Below, in pieces: positions 34,248-42,437 of a DNA stretch of 64,000 nt; the stretch's first letter is position 1, and each line of letters starts with the position of its first letter. This DNA is from CAXXOK01 sp963664595 (GTDB lineage: Bacteria > Bacillota > Clostridia > Christensenellales > Aristaeellaceae), in NCBI GenBank assembly GCA_963664595.2, contig CAXXOK010000010.1, forward strand, positions 682,001-746,000. Reading direction: 5' to 3'. Under the pieces are notes generated by a model. That model was given only the letters and a program-made list of their open reading frames with translations. It had not been told where the DNA came from and did no database searches. A program made the position numbers and the translations under genes.

Positions 34248-35179
34248 TCAAAAAGACGCTGTTTCAAATCGATACGCTGTATCGTCAGCCCATTTCCGTG
34301 GAGGGCTACTGCTACGGGGAAGGCGAACTTTCCGCCTGCGTGGTGGGCTCCATGCGGGGCAACGAAATACAGCAGCTTTTCACGGCCTCGCAGATTATCC
34401 GCACCCTTACGCAGCTGGAAGGGCTGAACATGATTCGGCAGGGAAAAAGCATTATGGTAGTTCCCTGCGTAAATCAGTTTTCCATCAATGTAAAAAAGCG
34501 CTTCTGGGCAACCGATAATACCGATATCAACCGGATGTTTCCCGGCTATGATCTGGGAGAAACCACCCAGCGCATCGCCGACAGCCTGTTCAAGCATATT
34601 CAGGATTACCAGTACGGGTTCCATCTGGCGAGCTTTTACCTGCCCGGCGACTTTCTGCCCCACATCCGTATGATGGATACCGGCTATCAGGATGAGGCGC
34701 TTGCCTCCTGCTTTGATATGCCCTATGTGGTTCTGAGAAAGCCACAGCCCTACGACACCACGACGCTCAACTACAACTGGCAGGTGTTCGGCACGGACGC
34801 GTTTTCCGTTTATACTAAGGAAACGGAGGAAATCGATGTGGAAAGCGCCCGGCTGGCCGTACACGCAATTATTGATTTCCTGTGCCGCCGGGACATCCTC
34901 AACGCTCCTGTCAAGGAGCATGAACCGGCCGTGCTGGTAAGGGAGGAAGCGCTGCAAACCGTGCATTCGCCCTGCGGCGGCATGTTCATCCAGCGCTGCA
35001 CCCTTGGCGCTCAACTGCAAAAGGATGAAATTCTGGCGGAAATTCTGGATCCTTTTACCGGCGGAATCAGTGCGGTGATCAAAGCGCCGCAAGCCGGACG
35101 GCTGTTCTTTTCGCACAAGGCCCAACTGATCAGCGAGCACGACGTGGCTTTCCGGTTAATCCCGGAAGAACGTTTCTGA
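34244..35179 (+). CDS. AstE/AspA-type paralogue with altered zinc site
   Basis: Same fold as the preceding protein: DINRMFPGYDLG, GFHLASF and the C-terminal beta domain SPCGGMFIQRC...AGRLFF. The first zinc motif is SMRGNE instead of xHGxE, so one His ligand is replaced by Arg while the Glu remains. This suggests an inactive or re-purposed partner, possibly a heterodimer with its neighbour. The start overlaps the previous stop by 4 bases, with GGGAGG upstream. Last gene of the operon. Confidence 0.8.
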   Translation: MIKKTLFQIDTLYRQPISVEGYCYGEGELSACVVGSMRGNEIQQLFTASQIIRTLTQLEGLNMIRQGKSIMVVPCVNQFSINVKKRFWATDNTDINRMFPGYDLGETTQRIADSLFKHIQDYQYGFHLASFYLPGDFLPHIRMMDTGYQDEALASCFDMPYVVLRKPQPYDTTTLNYNWQVFGTDAFSVYTKETEEIDVESARLAVHAIIDFLCRRDILNAPVKEHEPAVLVREEALQTVHSPCGGMFIQRCTLGAQLQKDEILAEILDPFTGGISAVIKAPQAGRLFFSHKAQLISEHDVAFRLIPEERF

Positions 35180-35215
35180 GGCAGCTGCCGGGACCGCCGT
35201 TCCTTCTTTCTGCCA

Positions 35216-35986
35216 TTATGGATGCCGTGCGATAAAAAAGATCCTGTTGAACGGGAACAGTACATATCCGTCCTTTTGCTTTGGATACACAGCTTGAAGC
35301 GCTTCTTCAAAATCGGCAAGGAAGCATGCTGTTTCGTTATCTTGATCAATCGCATTCAGATAGGGCCGCAATCCCGTACTGCCGTACCACTCCACCATCG
35401 CCTGATGACTTTCCATCACATGGTAATAATGTGTTTCCCAAAGATCGACATCCGCGGAAAGCGAGCAGAGAATATCATAATAGTAAGTCGCTGAAAACGC
35501 CGAGTGTATCGGACCTTTCGGCTGTAATCCCCATTTTTTGCTATTGGCAAGAGACTGCAATGCTCTTTGTATCGGCATTTGCGATGTATCCGGCACCTGT
35601 ATGGCAAGCAAACCATCCTTGTTCAGGAGTGAGAAGAAGCGCGGCAATAGTTTTTCATGCGACGGCATCCATTGAATGGCGGCATTGGAGAATACGATAT
35701 CAAACGTTCCAAGCGAACCGATATCGTCCGTAGCGTCGGAGCATATCCAGGATATGCTCGCGTCACGGCTTTTTGCCTGCTCGATCATGGAAGCGGAACT
35801 GTCCATGCCAATGATTTCCGCATCCGGCCAGCGCTTCTTCAGAATCGCAGTGCTGTTCCCGGGGCCGCAGCTGATATCCAGAATACGCCCGGGGGATTGT
35901 ATATTGATCCGCGCTGCCAAATCAATGGCCGGCTGTGTACGCTGTTTTTCAAATTTCAGATATAAATCCGGTTTCCAGTCGCCCAT
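35216..35986 (-). CDS. tam: Trans-aconitate 2-methyltransferase-like SAM enzyme
   Basis: Class I methyltransferase with ILDISCGPGNSTAIL (SAM motif I), EIIGMDSSASMIEQA, DIVFSNAAIQWMPSHE and a C-terminal half matching Tam. The N-terminal WKPDLYLKFEKQRTQPAIDL is typical. It methylates trans-aconitate or a similar tricarboxylate, relieving aconitase inhibition. The gene is a single convergent unit facing the ATP-grasp operon. Confidence 0.87.
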   Translation of the reverse strand: MGDWKPDLYLKFEKQRTQPAIDLAARINIQSPGRILDISCGPGNSTAILKKRWPDAEIIGMDSSASMIEQAKSRDASISWICSDATDDIGSLGTFDIVFSNAAIQWMPSHEKLLPRFFSLLNKDGLLAIQVPDTSQMPIQRALQSLANSKKWGLQPKGPIHSAFSATYYYDILCSLSADVDLWETHYYHVMESHQAMVEWYGSTGLRPYLNAIDQDNETACFLADFEEALQAVYPKQKDGYVLFPFNRIFFIARHP

Positions 35987-36038
35987 GCCAAGCTTCCCCT
36001 CTCATACAAATGCATTTTCTACTCGTCCATCCGCTTTA

Positions 36039-36201
36039 GGTACGCGATGAATAGAGCGCCTTTGCGATGGCATATCAGTTTTTCATCAGGTTGGGGCTGT
36101 GGAACCTGAAGTAGCAGCAGCGCTACGTCGAGGGTTTCGCAGCCTCAAGCTGGCGGAAAGATATCGTACCAGCTTGCAGGGGATTTTTTCATCACTTATC
36201 C
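36039..36201 (+). repeat. Dispersed palindromic repeat, copy R4
   Basis: Same element, with more diverged ends (GGTACGCGATGAAT at left, ATCACTTATCC at right) and inner arms CTGTGGAACC / GGTTTCGCAG. Its right tip contains the last two codons and stop of the 640-residue protein. Confidence 0.8.
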
Positions 36202-38114
36202 AGCGCATCAAAATCCAGTACAGTTCGGTGTCCGTCACAACGGATGTCAAACCGGGAGGACGGAAAAGAAGCCTGGCAGAACGGATTGTCGTACCGGGGA
36301 TAATCATGTACGGAAACCAACCGGCCGTTCACGGTCAGTTCCCGGTTCCATCCGAAGGTCATCTCTCCACAGGAGGGCGAGCGATAGGTCGCGCTCAGGC
36401 TGCTGCCCGTTAGCGACGCGTGCTCAAATCCGGTTATAAAGCTTTCAAAGCTTCCGTTTTCGGCTTTGGAGCCCAGTTCAAACACCCAGACGTTTTGATG
36501 CCCTTGTGCAATATATTCGTAGGGCTTGGCCCGTTTGAACTCTTCTTCCCAAGCCTCGTTATACAGCACTTTAAACAGCTCCGCATCCACCGCTCCCCAC
36601 CGGGCCTCACACAACGAGCGCATGGCGATATACCCATCATCCTTCCGGCCGAATACCCAGCCATGTTTTTCTGTCACCGCATCAAATTCATGCTGCGGAA
36701 AATAGGCGTGGGAGCACAGATAGTCCACAAAATCCGGCAGAATACGATACATCACCAGCACGACGTTATCATGGGCAACGGCCTTGGGCAGGCAAAGGTT
36801 CCCGGCCCATTGGTTGGGCCGTGACCGATACTCCTGCGATGCGGGACTGCTGGTGAACACCAGCGCCCGGCCGCCTAGCGACGCCGACCATGGATGCTGC
36901 TGGTATCCCATGCGGCCACGGCGGAAATCCTGTGCGCAGCCGATGAGATAATCCGGTGTTTTACGGGTATAAATATCCACCTGTGTCATGGCGGTATAAT
37001 CCGGCGCGTCCTCGCAGGGCACGCCTGCTTCATCGCACAGGTCGTAGCGCTCCTGATAAGCGTGGATGCGGTTTTCCATCCAGTTCCATGCAGGGAAAAC
37101 CTTAGCGGAATTGTGGATGCAAAGCCTGTCGGAATAGGTTTGCATGCCCCAGAAAAACATGATGTTGTTAAAATCCGCGGGATCAATCCCGTAGAATTTC
37201 GCGTCGCATACGTTGAGGCTCATGCGTTCCTTGTTGGTCATCACCGGCATCCGGTTCTTTGCCACCGCCTGGATAGCCTCCGGGCAAGCGTACCCGTACA
37301 CCGCCAGCAGCGCCGCGCAGTTGGAAAGCATCCCGTCCATAGTGCCCTCGCCCCACGCATATGCCATCACGGAGGAGCAATCCTCATGCTTTTGGCTCAT
37401 CAACGGCGCGGTATACACGCGACCGTGCGTACCGGGCAGATGGCCTCGGAAGCCGTTGACCGCCATATCAAACAGGAGCAGGTCGATCAGCATCCGGCTT
37501 TGCAGCCGCAGATCCTCCTCCTGCGCGTAGTGCATCAATCCCAGCAGCGCAAGGATATCTTCCGAGTAATAGCCCTGCGCCAGCCATTCGCTGAAGCCAA
37601 ACCGTTTCCGCCAACCGATCCAGCGGCGGGCAAACACCGTGGCGTGCTCCCTGTGCCATGCCCCGGTCTGTCCGTTGGACGGGAAAACGTGGTCCGGGTA
37701 CAGCTGTCCGGCCAGATATTCGGCGCTGTGGAATAAAATCTGATGGTTTTCCGTGAAATAGCAGGCATGCACCTCGCCAGGTTCATCCAGCCAATACTTG
37801 AAGCGGATCAGCGAATCCTCAATCTTCTGTCCATAAGCTTCGTTCAGGCGCTGTGTATTACGGTGCTCCCTTTGCATGCGGATCAGCGCCGGAACCATAA
37901 AGTCCGCACAATCGTTGCGGCTGTCCAGCCATTGAAGCGCTTTATCGATCGTTGCATAGCCGGTATCGGCCGCAATCACACCGTCCCGCAGCAACTCCAT
38001 TTTCACAAGCTCCCAATAGAGATCATGGATAAAATCAAACGGGGGCGGCGATGGTTCTTTCATCCTCTTTAATCCGTTTTGATAGTAATGAACAAGATAC
38101 TCTTTGCTGTTCAT
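36192..38114 (-). CDS. Large protein of unknown function, possible alpha/alpha-toroid fold
   Basis: 640 residues, no signal peptide or membrane span. I do not recognise the family. The first 350 residues are helix-rich, with aromatic and His-containing patterns (YFTENHQILFHSAEYLAGQLYP, AWGEGTMDGMLSNCAALLAV). The last 250 are beta-rich (MGYQQHPWSASLGGRALVFTSSP, HQNVWVFELG). That layout resembles heparinase II/III or family-8-type polysaccharide lyases, but this is only a structural guess. The final Asp-Lys-stop lies inside repeat R4. RBS GGGAGG; own promoter upstream. Confidence 0.7.
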   Translation of the reverse strand: MNSKEYLVHYYQNGLKRMKEPSPPPFDFIHDLYWELVKMELLRDGVIAADTGYATIDKALQWLDSRNDCADFMVPALIRMQREHRNTQRLNEAYGQKIEDSLIRFKYWLDEPGEVHACYFTENHQILFHSAEYLAGQLYPDHVFPSNGQTGAWHREHATVFARRWIGWRKRFGFSEWLAQGYYSEDILALLGLMHYAQEEDLRLQSRMLIDLLLFDMAVNGFRGHLPGTHGRVYTAPLMSQKHEDCSSVMAYAWGEGTMDGMLSNCAALLAVYGYACPEAIQAVAKNRMPVMTNKERMSLNVCDAKFYGIDPADFNNIMFFWGMQTYSDRLCIHNSAKVFPAWNWMENRIHAYQERYDLCDEAGVPCEDAPDYTAMTQVDIYTRKTPDYLIGCAQDFRRGRMGYQQHPWSASLGGRALVFTSSPASQEYRSRPNQWAGNLCLPKAVAHDNVVLVMYRILPDFVDYLCSHAYFPQHEFDAVTEKHGWVFGRKDDGYIAMRSLCEARWGAVDAELFKVLYNEAWEEEFKRAKPYEYIAQGHQNVWVFELGSKAENGSFESFITGFEHASLTGSSLSATYRSPSCGEMTFGWNRELTVNGRLVSVHDYPRYDNPFCQASFPSSRFDIRCDGHRTVLDFDALDK

Positions 38115-38147
38115 CCCCGGTTCCCTCCCGCTTGAAAAATTACCCTC

Positions 38148-38176
38148 AGTGTATCTTGTCCATAGGCTTTTATCAA
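38148..38176 (-). promoter_or_regulatory. Promoter of the 640-residue protein gene
   Basis: Minus strand TTGATA (38171-38176), 17-bp spacer, TACACT (38148-38153), about 35 bp before the ATG. Confidence 0.55.
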
Positions 38177-38412
38177 TACCAAAGTATATGGCTTGCTGGG
38201 TTGTCCCCCATTTTATGCAAGATTAGCGCCTGCGCATTGTGTGGATATGTTTACCCTGCGGCTGCTTGATTTATCGTCGTTTATTTCGCGCTTCTCCATC
38301 ATATAATCAGCAAGCACCATATCTTGTATATCTCTTCCGGTGATTTTGTTCATATAGTATTCTTATCGTACCGACTTTACATATACACAATATATTTTTA
38401 ACTATTCTGGTA

Positions 38413-38441
38413 TGGAAATATTCATACAGATACGGTATGAT
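38413..38441 (+). promoter_or_regulatory. Possible promoter of the PhnD-type operon
   Basis: TGGAAA (38413-38418), 17-bp spacer, TATGAT (38436-38441), 40 bp before the GTG. The rest of the 367-bp gap (38115-38481) is AT-rich and shows no gene. Confidence 0.45.
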
Positions 38442-38481
38442 AGTTGTTGTTCTTCTCATCTATTTTAAGGAGGAAACTAAA

Positions 38482-39525
38482 GTGAAAAAAATCATCTCCC
38501 TGCTCGTGGCGGTCATGATGCTTGCCAGCGTAACCATCGCATTGGCGGATACCATTCAATTGGACAAACTCACCCTTGAATTCGTACCCTCCAAGGACGC
38601 GGATGTTATCATCACCGGCACCAAAAACCTGCCCGATTTGCTGAAGGCTGAAATGCTCAACCAAGGGTACGACATCGGTGAAGTCGATATCACCGTCGGC
38701 ACCTCTTACGAAGCCACCGGCGAAGCCATGGCTGCCGGATCCATCGATATCGGCTGGCTGCCCGGCGGCACGTATGCCCTGTTCAGCGATGAAGTGGATG
38801 TTATCCTCACCGCCACCCGCGCGGGCCTGAGCAACGACTCGACCGATCCCATCACCTGGAACGGCGATGCCAACAAAACCCTGCCCACGGACACGCAGGT
38901 TACATTCTACCGTTCCCTGATCTACGCTACGCCTTCCGCCTACGGCAAAGAGCTGGCCGCCAAGGTTAACGCCGGTGAAGCGCTCACCTGGGACGATCTG
39001 AACGCTGCCAGCTGGGCTGTGCTGAAAACCTCTTCTTCCGCCGGTTATATCTATCCCACCCTGTGGCTGATGGAAAACTATGACGGCAAAAAGCTCACCG
39101 ACCTGGCCAATGTCGTAACCCTTTCCGGCTACGGCGAAGCGTTTGCCCAGGCCGCCGCCGAAGCGGTTGATATCATCGTATGCTATGCCGACGGCCGCCG
39201 CGACTACGAAGCCGCCTGGCTGCTGCCCACCGATCAGCAGGATGCCACCGGCAAAGCCGGCATGGGCCGCGAAGATTCCATCTGGAACGAGCTCAATGTA
39301 GTCGGCGTAACCGCTGGTATCTACAACGACACCGTTTCCATCACCAAAGCCAACCCCGAGGTGTACAATCCTGAGTTCATCGCCGCGATCCAGACCGCGC
39401 TGATCAACCTGATCAATACCGAAGAAGGACAGGCGATCTTCTCTGTGTACAGCCACTCCGGCTATGCGGTTGCCCAGGACTCGGATTACGATGCCGCCCG
39501 CAAAGCGCTGGAAGCAGTGCAATAA
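38482..39525 (+). CDS. phnD: Phosphate/phosphonate-type ABC substrate-binding protein
   Basis: Signal peptide ending ALA-D near residue 23, with no lipobox cysteine, then a PhnD-like type II binding fold (LEFVPSKDADVI, GTSYEATGEAMAAGSIDIGWLPGGTYALF). It should bind a phosphorylated or phosphonated ligand for the transporter downstream. In a monoderm the lack of a lipid anchor is odd. Start GTG at 38482 with AAGGAGG 8 bases upstream. A terminator separates it from phnC, as is common where more binding protein than transporter is needed. Confidence 0.85.
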   Translation: MKKIISLLVAVMMLASVTIALADTIQLDKLTLEFVPSKDADVIITGTKNLPDLLKAEMLNQGYDIGEVDITVGTSYEATGEAMAAGSIDIGWLPGGTYALFSDEVDVILTATRAGLSNDSTDPITWNGDANKTLPTDTQVTFYRSLIYATPSAYGKELAAKVNAGEALTWDDLNAASWAVLKTSSSAGYIYPTLWLMENYDGKKLTDLANVVTLSGYGEAFAQAAAEAVDIIVCYADGRRDYEAAWLLPTDQQDATGKAGMGREDSIWNELNVVGVTAGIYNDTVSITKANPEVYNPEFIAAIQTALINLINTEEGQAIFSVYSHSGYAVAQDSDYDAARKALEAVQ

Positions 39526-39544
39526 CCAATCATCCCTAGCGCCA

Positions 39545-39578
39545 CAGGCGGTACGGTATCTTCCGTATCGCCTGTTTT
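39545..39578 (+). terminator. Terminator/attenuator between phnD and phnC
   Basis: A 12-bp stem (39545-39556 with 39563-39574, one mismatch or wobble), 6-base loop and TTTT tail. It probably reduces but does not abolish read-through to the transporter genes. Confidence 0.75.
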
Positions 39579-39632
39579 CATTCAACGCCATGTGGTTGTT
39601 TATCCCTACGGTACATGGTATAGTAAGCTCAA

Positions 39633-39877
39633 GGTAAGCGCCGGAACAATCTCCTGCATGCTGCCGCGATATCCTTACGCCAGCTTGGGACCGCGAAACC
39701 TTCGTCCAGCGTTGCTGCTGCTTTTAGCGGCTCCATTTTACCAGGCGTGGCTACGCCATTTAATTCCCTTTTGTAATTTCGTTGGCTAGTCGGGCTACGC
39801 TCTACCTTTCAGGATCCGCAACCCCAACCTGACGAATCGTTACAAACCCTTGCATAAGCGCTCATTCATCGTTTATC
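39633..39877 (-). repeat. Dispersed palindromic repeat, copy R5 (inverted, expanded)
   Basis: Opposite orientation to the other copies (CCGCAACCCCAACCTGACGA near the right end). The centre is enlarged by about 80 bp, which includes a second hairpin (GGCGTGGCTACGCC). Terminal repeats GGTAAGCG and CATCGTTTATC are still visible. It lies between phnD and phnC. Confidence 0.7.
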
Positions 39878-39908
39878 AGGAAAATCATTTCAGCAAAGAG
39901 GCATAGCT

Positions 39909-40757
39909 ATGATCGAATTTATCCAAACCGGAAAAACGTATCCCAACGGCGTCAAGGGACTGGTCAACGTCAATCTCAAAATTGAGCAGGGAGAGTTTGT
40001 GGCGATCATTGGCCTTTCCGGCGCGGGTAAATCCACTTTGATCCGCACCATCAACCGCATGATCGACGTCACCGATGGTCAGGTGGTGGTGGACGGCGTA
40101 GATGTGATGACCCTGCGCGGAAAATCATTGCGGCGGTTTCGCCGCCATATCGGCATGATTTTCCAGTCCTTCAATCTGGTCACCCGCTCCACCGTGATTA
40201 AGAACGTGCTAACCTCCATGGTGCCGGATATGAGCTTTTTCCGGGTTCTGTTTGGTATTTTTTCGAAAAAGCAGGAGCTGGCCGCACTGGCGGCGCTGGA
40301 TAAGGTGGGGATTCTGGACAAAGCCTACACCCGGTGCGATCAGCTGTCCGGCGGTCAGCAACAGCGCGTGGCGTTGGCCCGTACGCTGAACCAGAATCCG
40401 ACTATCATCCTGGCGGATGAGCCGGTGGCGGCGCTGGACCCCGTGACCGCCAACCAGGTGATGAACGATTTCAAACGGATCAACAAGGACCTGAACATCA
40501 CCATTCTGATCAACATCCATCATGTGGATCTTGCGCTGGAGTTTGCCGACCGGGTTGTCGGCATCCGCGAAGGCCGCATTGTATACGACGGCCCTGTGGG
40601 CGAAGTAACCGACGAGGTGCTGGATGTGATCTACAACGGAGCGCCCATCCCCAAGGCGGCTGATGAGCAGTGCACAAACGATGGCCAGCCTATGGTTCCT
40701 GATAAAACAAAGAAAAAGGAATCCGCTGCTTCCGATACAAGGGAGGCGCTGATCTGA
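39909..40757 (+). CDS. phnC: Phosphonate/organophosphate ABC transporter ATPase
   Basis: Walker A GLSGAGKST, Q-loop MIFQSFNLV, signature LSGGQQQRVALAR, Walker B IILADEPVAALDP and H-loop INIHHVDLAL. It matches the PhnC subfamily. The C-terminal 20 residues are charged and variable. Its stop overlaps the next start by 1 base. Confidence 0.92.
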   Translation: MIEFIQTGKTYPNGVKGLVNVNLKIEQGEFVAIIGLSGAGKSTLIRTINRMIDVTDGQVVVDGVDVMTLRGKSLRRFRRHIGMIFQSFNLVTRSTVIKNVLTSMVPDMSFFRVLFGIFSKKQELAALAALDKVGILDKAYTRCDQLSGGQQQRVALARTLNQNPTIILADEPVAALDPVTANQVMNDFKRINKDLNITILINIHHVDLALEFADRVVGIREGRIVYDGPVGEVTDEVLDVIYNGAPIPKAADEQCTNDGQPMVPDKTKKKESAASDTREALI

Positions 40758-41605
40758 TGCGCAGAAAAGCATCCCGGGAGGCAAAAATACCTCTGTTTGA
40801 CCGAATTTTCCCGCCGGACATCATGACGGTGGATGGCCATACCGTGGAAAAGCCGCGCTCCCGCGCCTGGCTGATTTTTCTGGTATTGATTCTGGTTGTT
40901 GCCGCCTCTGTTGTACTGACGGAATTTGATATCGGCTTACTCGTGAAGCGCTTTTATCAATTCAAGGTAATCCTGCTTAAAATCTTCAATCCCAAGTGGG
41001 AATACTTTCCCAAGGTGTTGAATCCGCTGCTGGATACCATCAAGATGTCGGTGCTGGGTTCGGTGATCGGCTCGCTGCTGGCGCTGCCGTTTGCGGTTTC
41101 CGCTTCCGCCAACATCGTGAAAAACGGCACTGTGGTCGCGGTTCTGCGCGTGCTGCTTAATATAGTGCGTACGCTGCCCACGCTGGTGATCGCATCCATC
41201 TGTGCGCTGATGTTTGGGCTTGGTACGTTTGCCGGTACGGTAGCCATTACGATTTTCACATTCGGCGTCGTATCCAAAATGCTGTATGAAAGCATTGAAA
41301 CCGTTGATATGGGGGCATTTGAGGCGATGGAAGCGCTGGGTGCTTCCAAGTTTCAGGCTTTCTGGAGCGCGGTGTTTCCCCAAATACTACCCACCTATCT
41401 GTCCCACTGCCTGTATTCGTTCGAGATCAACATTCGCGCCGCATCCATTTTGGGCTATGTCGGCGCGGGCGGCCTCGGTATCCTGATCAACGACCGGGTA
41501 GGCTTCCGGGATTACGAAGGACTTGGCATGGTGCTGATCACGCTGTTTGTCGTGGTGTTGATCATTGATAACACCAGCCAGTTTCTCCGCAGAAAACTTA
41601 GCTAG
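40757..41605 (+). CDS. phnE: PhnE-type permease, first
   Basis: A cytoplasmic N-terminus of about 35 residues, one span, then the transmembrane domain with the ABC coupling motif EAMEALGASKFQAFWSAVFPQ. RTLPTLVIA and GYVGAGGLGILI are typical of PhnE. Forms the channel with the following permease. Confidence 0.9.
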   Translation: MRRKASREAKIPLFDRIFPPDIMTVDGHTVEKPRSRAWLIFLVLILVVAASVVLTEFDIGLLVKRFYQFKVILLKIFNPKWEYFPKVLNPLLDTIKMSVLGSVIGSLLALPFAVSASANIVKNGTVVAVLRVLLNIVRTLPTLVIASICALMFGLGTFAGTVAITIFTFGVVSKMLYESIETVDMGAFEAMEALGASKFQAFWSAVFPQILPTYLSHCLYSFEINIRAASILGYVGAGGLGILINDRVGFRDYEGLGMVLITLFVVVLIIDNTSQFLRRKLS

Positions 41606-41616
41606 GAGGCCGAGGC

Positions 41617-42435
41617 ATGCAAACTACGCTCAATCCCATCGAGGCGATGTACGAAAACAAGCCAAGACGGTGGTGGATCTACACACTCACCGTTCTTTTG
41701 CTGGCCGTTTTGTTGGGCTGGTCGTCCAGCGCGCTCCACTATAAAGGGCTGGCCGCCAAAGGCACCGAGGTTGCCTTCGGCATCTTTTACGGCATCTTTC
41801 ACCCGGATATGACGCTGCTGTGGAACGCTACCGTAGACGGCGTTCCCTATCTTCTGCTGCAAACCGTCGCCATCGCTGTGCTGGGCACGCTGATCGGCGG
41901 CCTGCTGGCTGTACCCTTCAGCTTTCTGGCCAGCGAAAACATCATGCCCAAGTGGGTGGCTTTTATCGTGCGCGCCCTGATCCTGCTGATCCGCACCATT
42001 CCAAGCCTGGTATGGGCGCTGGTGTGGATTCGTGTAACCGGTCCGGGCCCTTTCTGCGGCGTGGTAACGCAAAGCGTTTGCTCCATCGGGATGGTAAGCA
42101 AAATGTATATCAACGCCATTGAGGATCTGGACACCAAAATACTGGAAAGCCTGGACGCCGCGGGCTGCACCACCTTCCAGAAAATCCGCTACGGTATCCT
42201 GCCGCAGCTGTATGCCAACTTCATCTCCACCATTATTTACCGCTTTGATATCAACATCAAGGACGCGACCACGCTGGGCATCGTCGGCGCGGGTGGCATC
42301 GGCGCGGCGCTGATCCAGTGCATCAACAGCCGCCGCTGGAGCATGGTGGGCGCTTTTCTGTTCGGCATGATCATCCTGATGCTGCTGATTGACCTGTTTT
42401 CCACCAAGGTTCGCAAAAGGCTGGCAAGGGGGTAA
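41617..42435 (+). CDS. phnE: PhnE-type permease, second
   Basis: Paralogue of the previous permease: IRTIPSLVWALVWIRVTG, coupling motif ESLDAAGCTTFQKIRYGILPQ, GIVGAGGIGAALI. Paired PhnE proteins are common in PhnCDE systems. Starts 11 bases after the first permease. Confidence 0.9.
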   Translation: MQTTLNPIEAMYENKPRRWWIYTLTVLLLAVLLGWSSSALHYKGLAAKGTEVAFGIFYGIFHPDMTLLWNATVDGVPYLLLQTVAIAVLGTLIGGLLAVPFSFLASENIMPKWVAFIVRALILLIRTIPSLVWALVWIRVTGPGPFCGVVTQSVCSIGMVSKMYINAIEDLDTKILESLDAAGCTTFQKIRYGILPQLYANFISTIIYRFDINIKDATTLGIVGAGGIGAALIQCINSRRWSMVGAFLFGMIILMLLIDLFSTKVRKRLARG

Positions 42436-42437
42436 GT

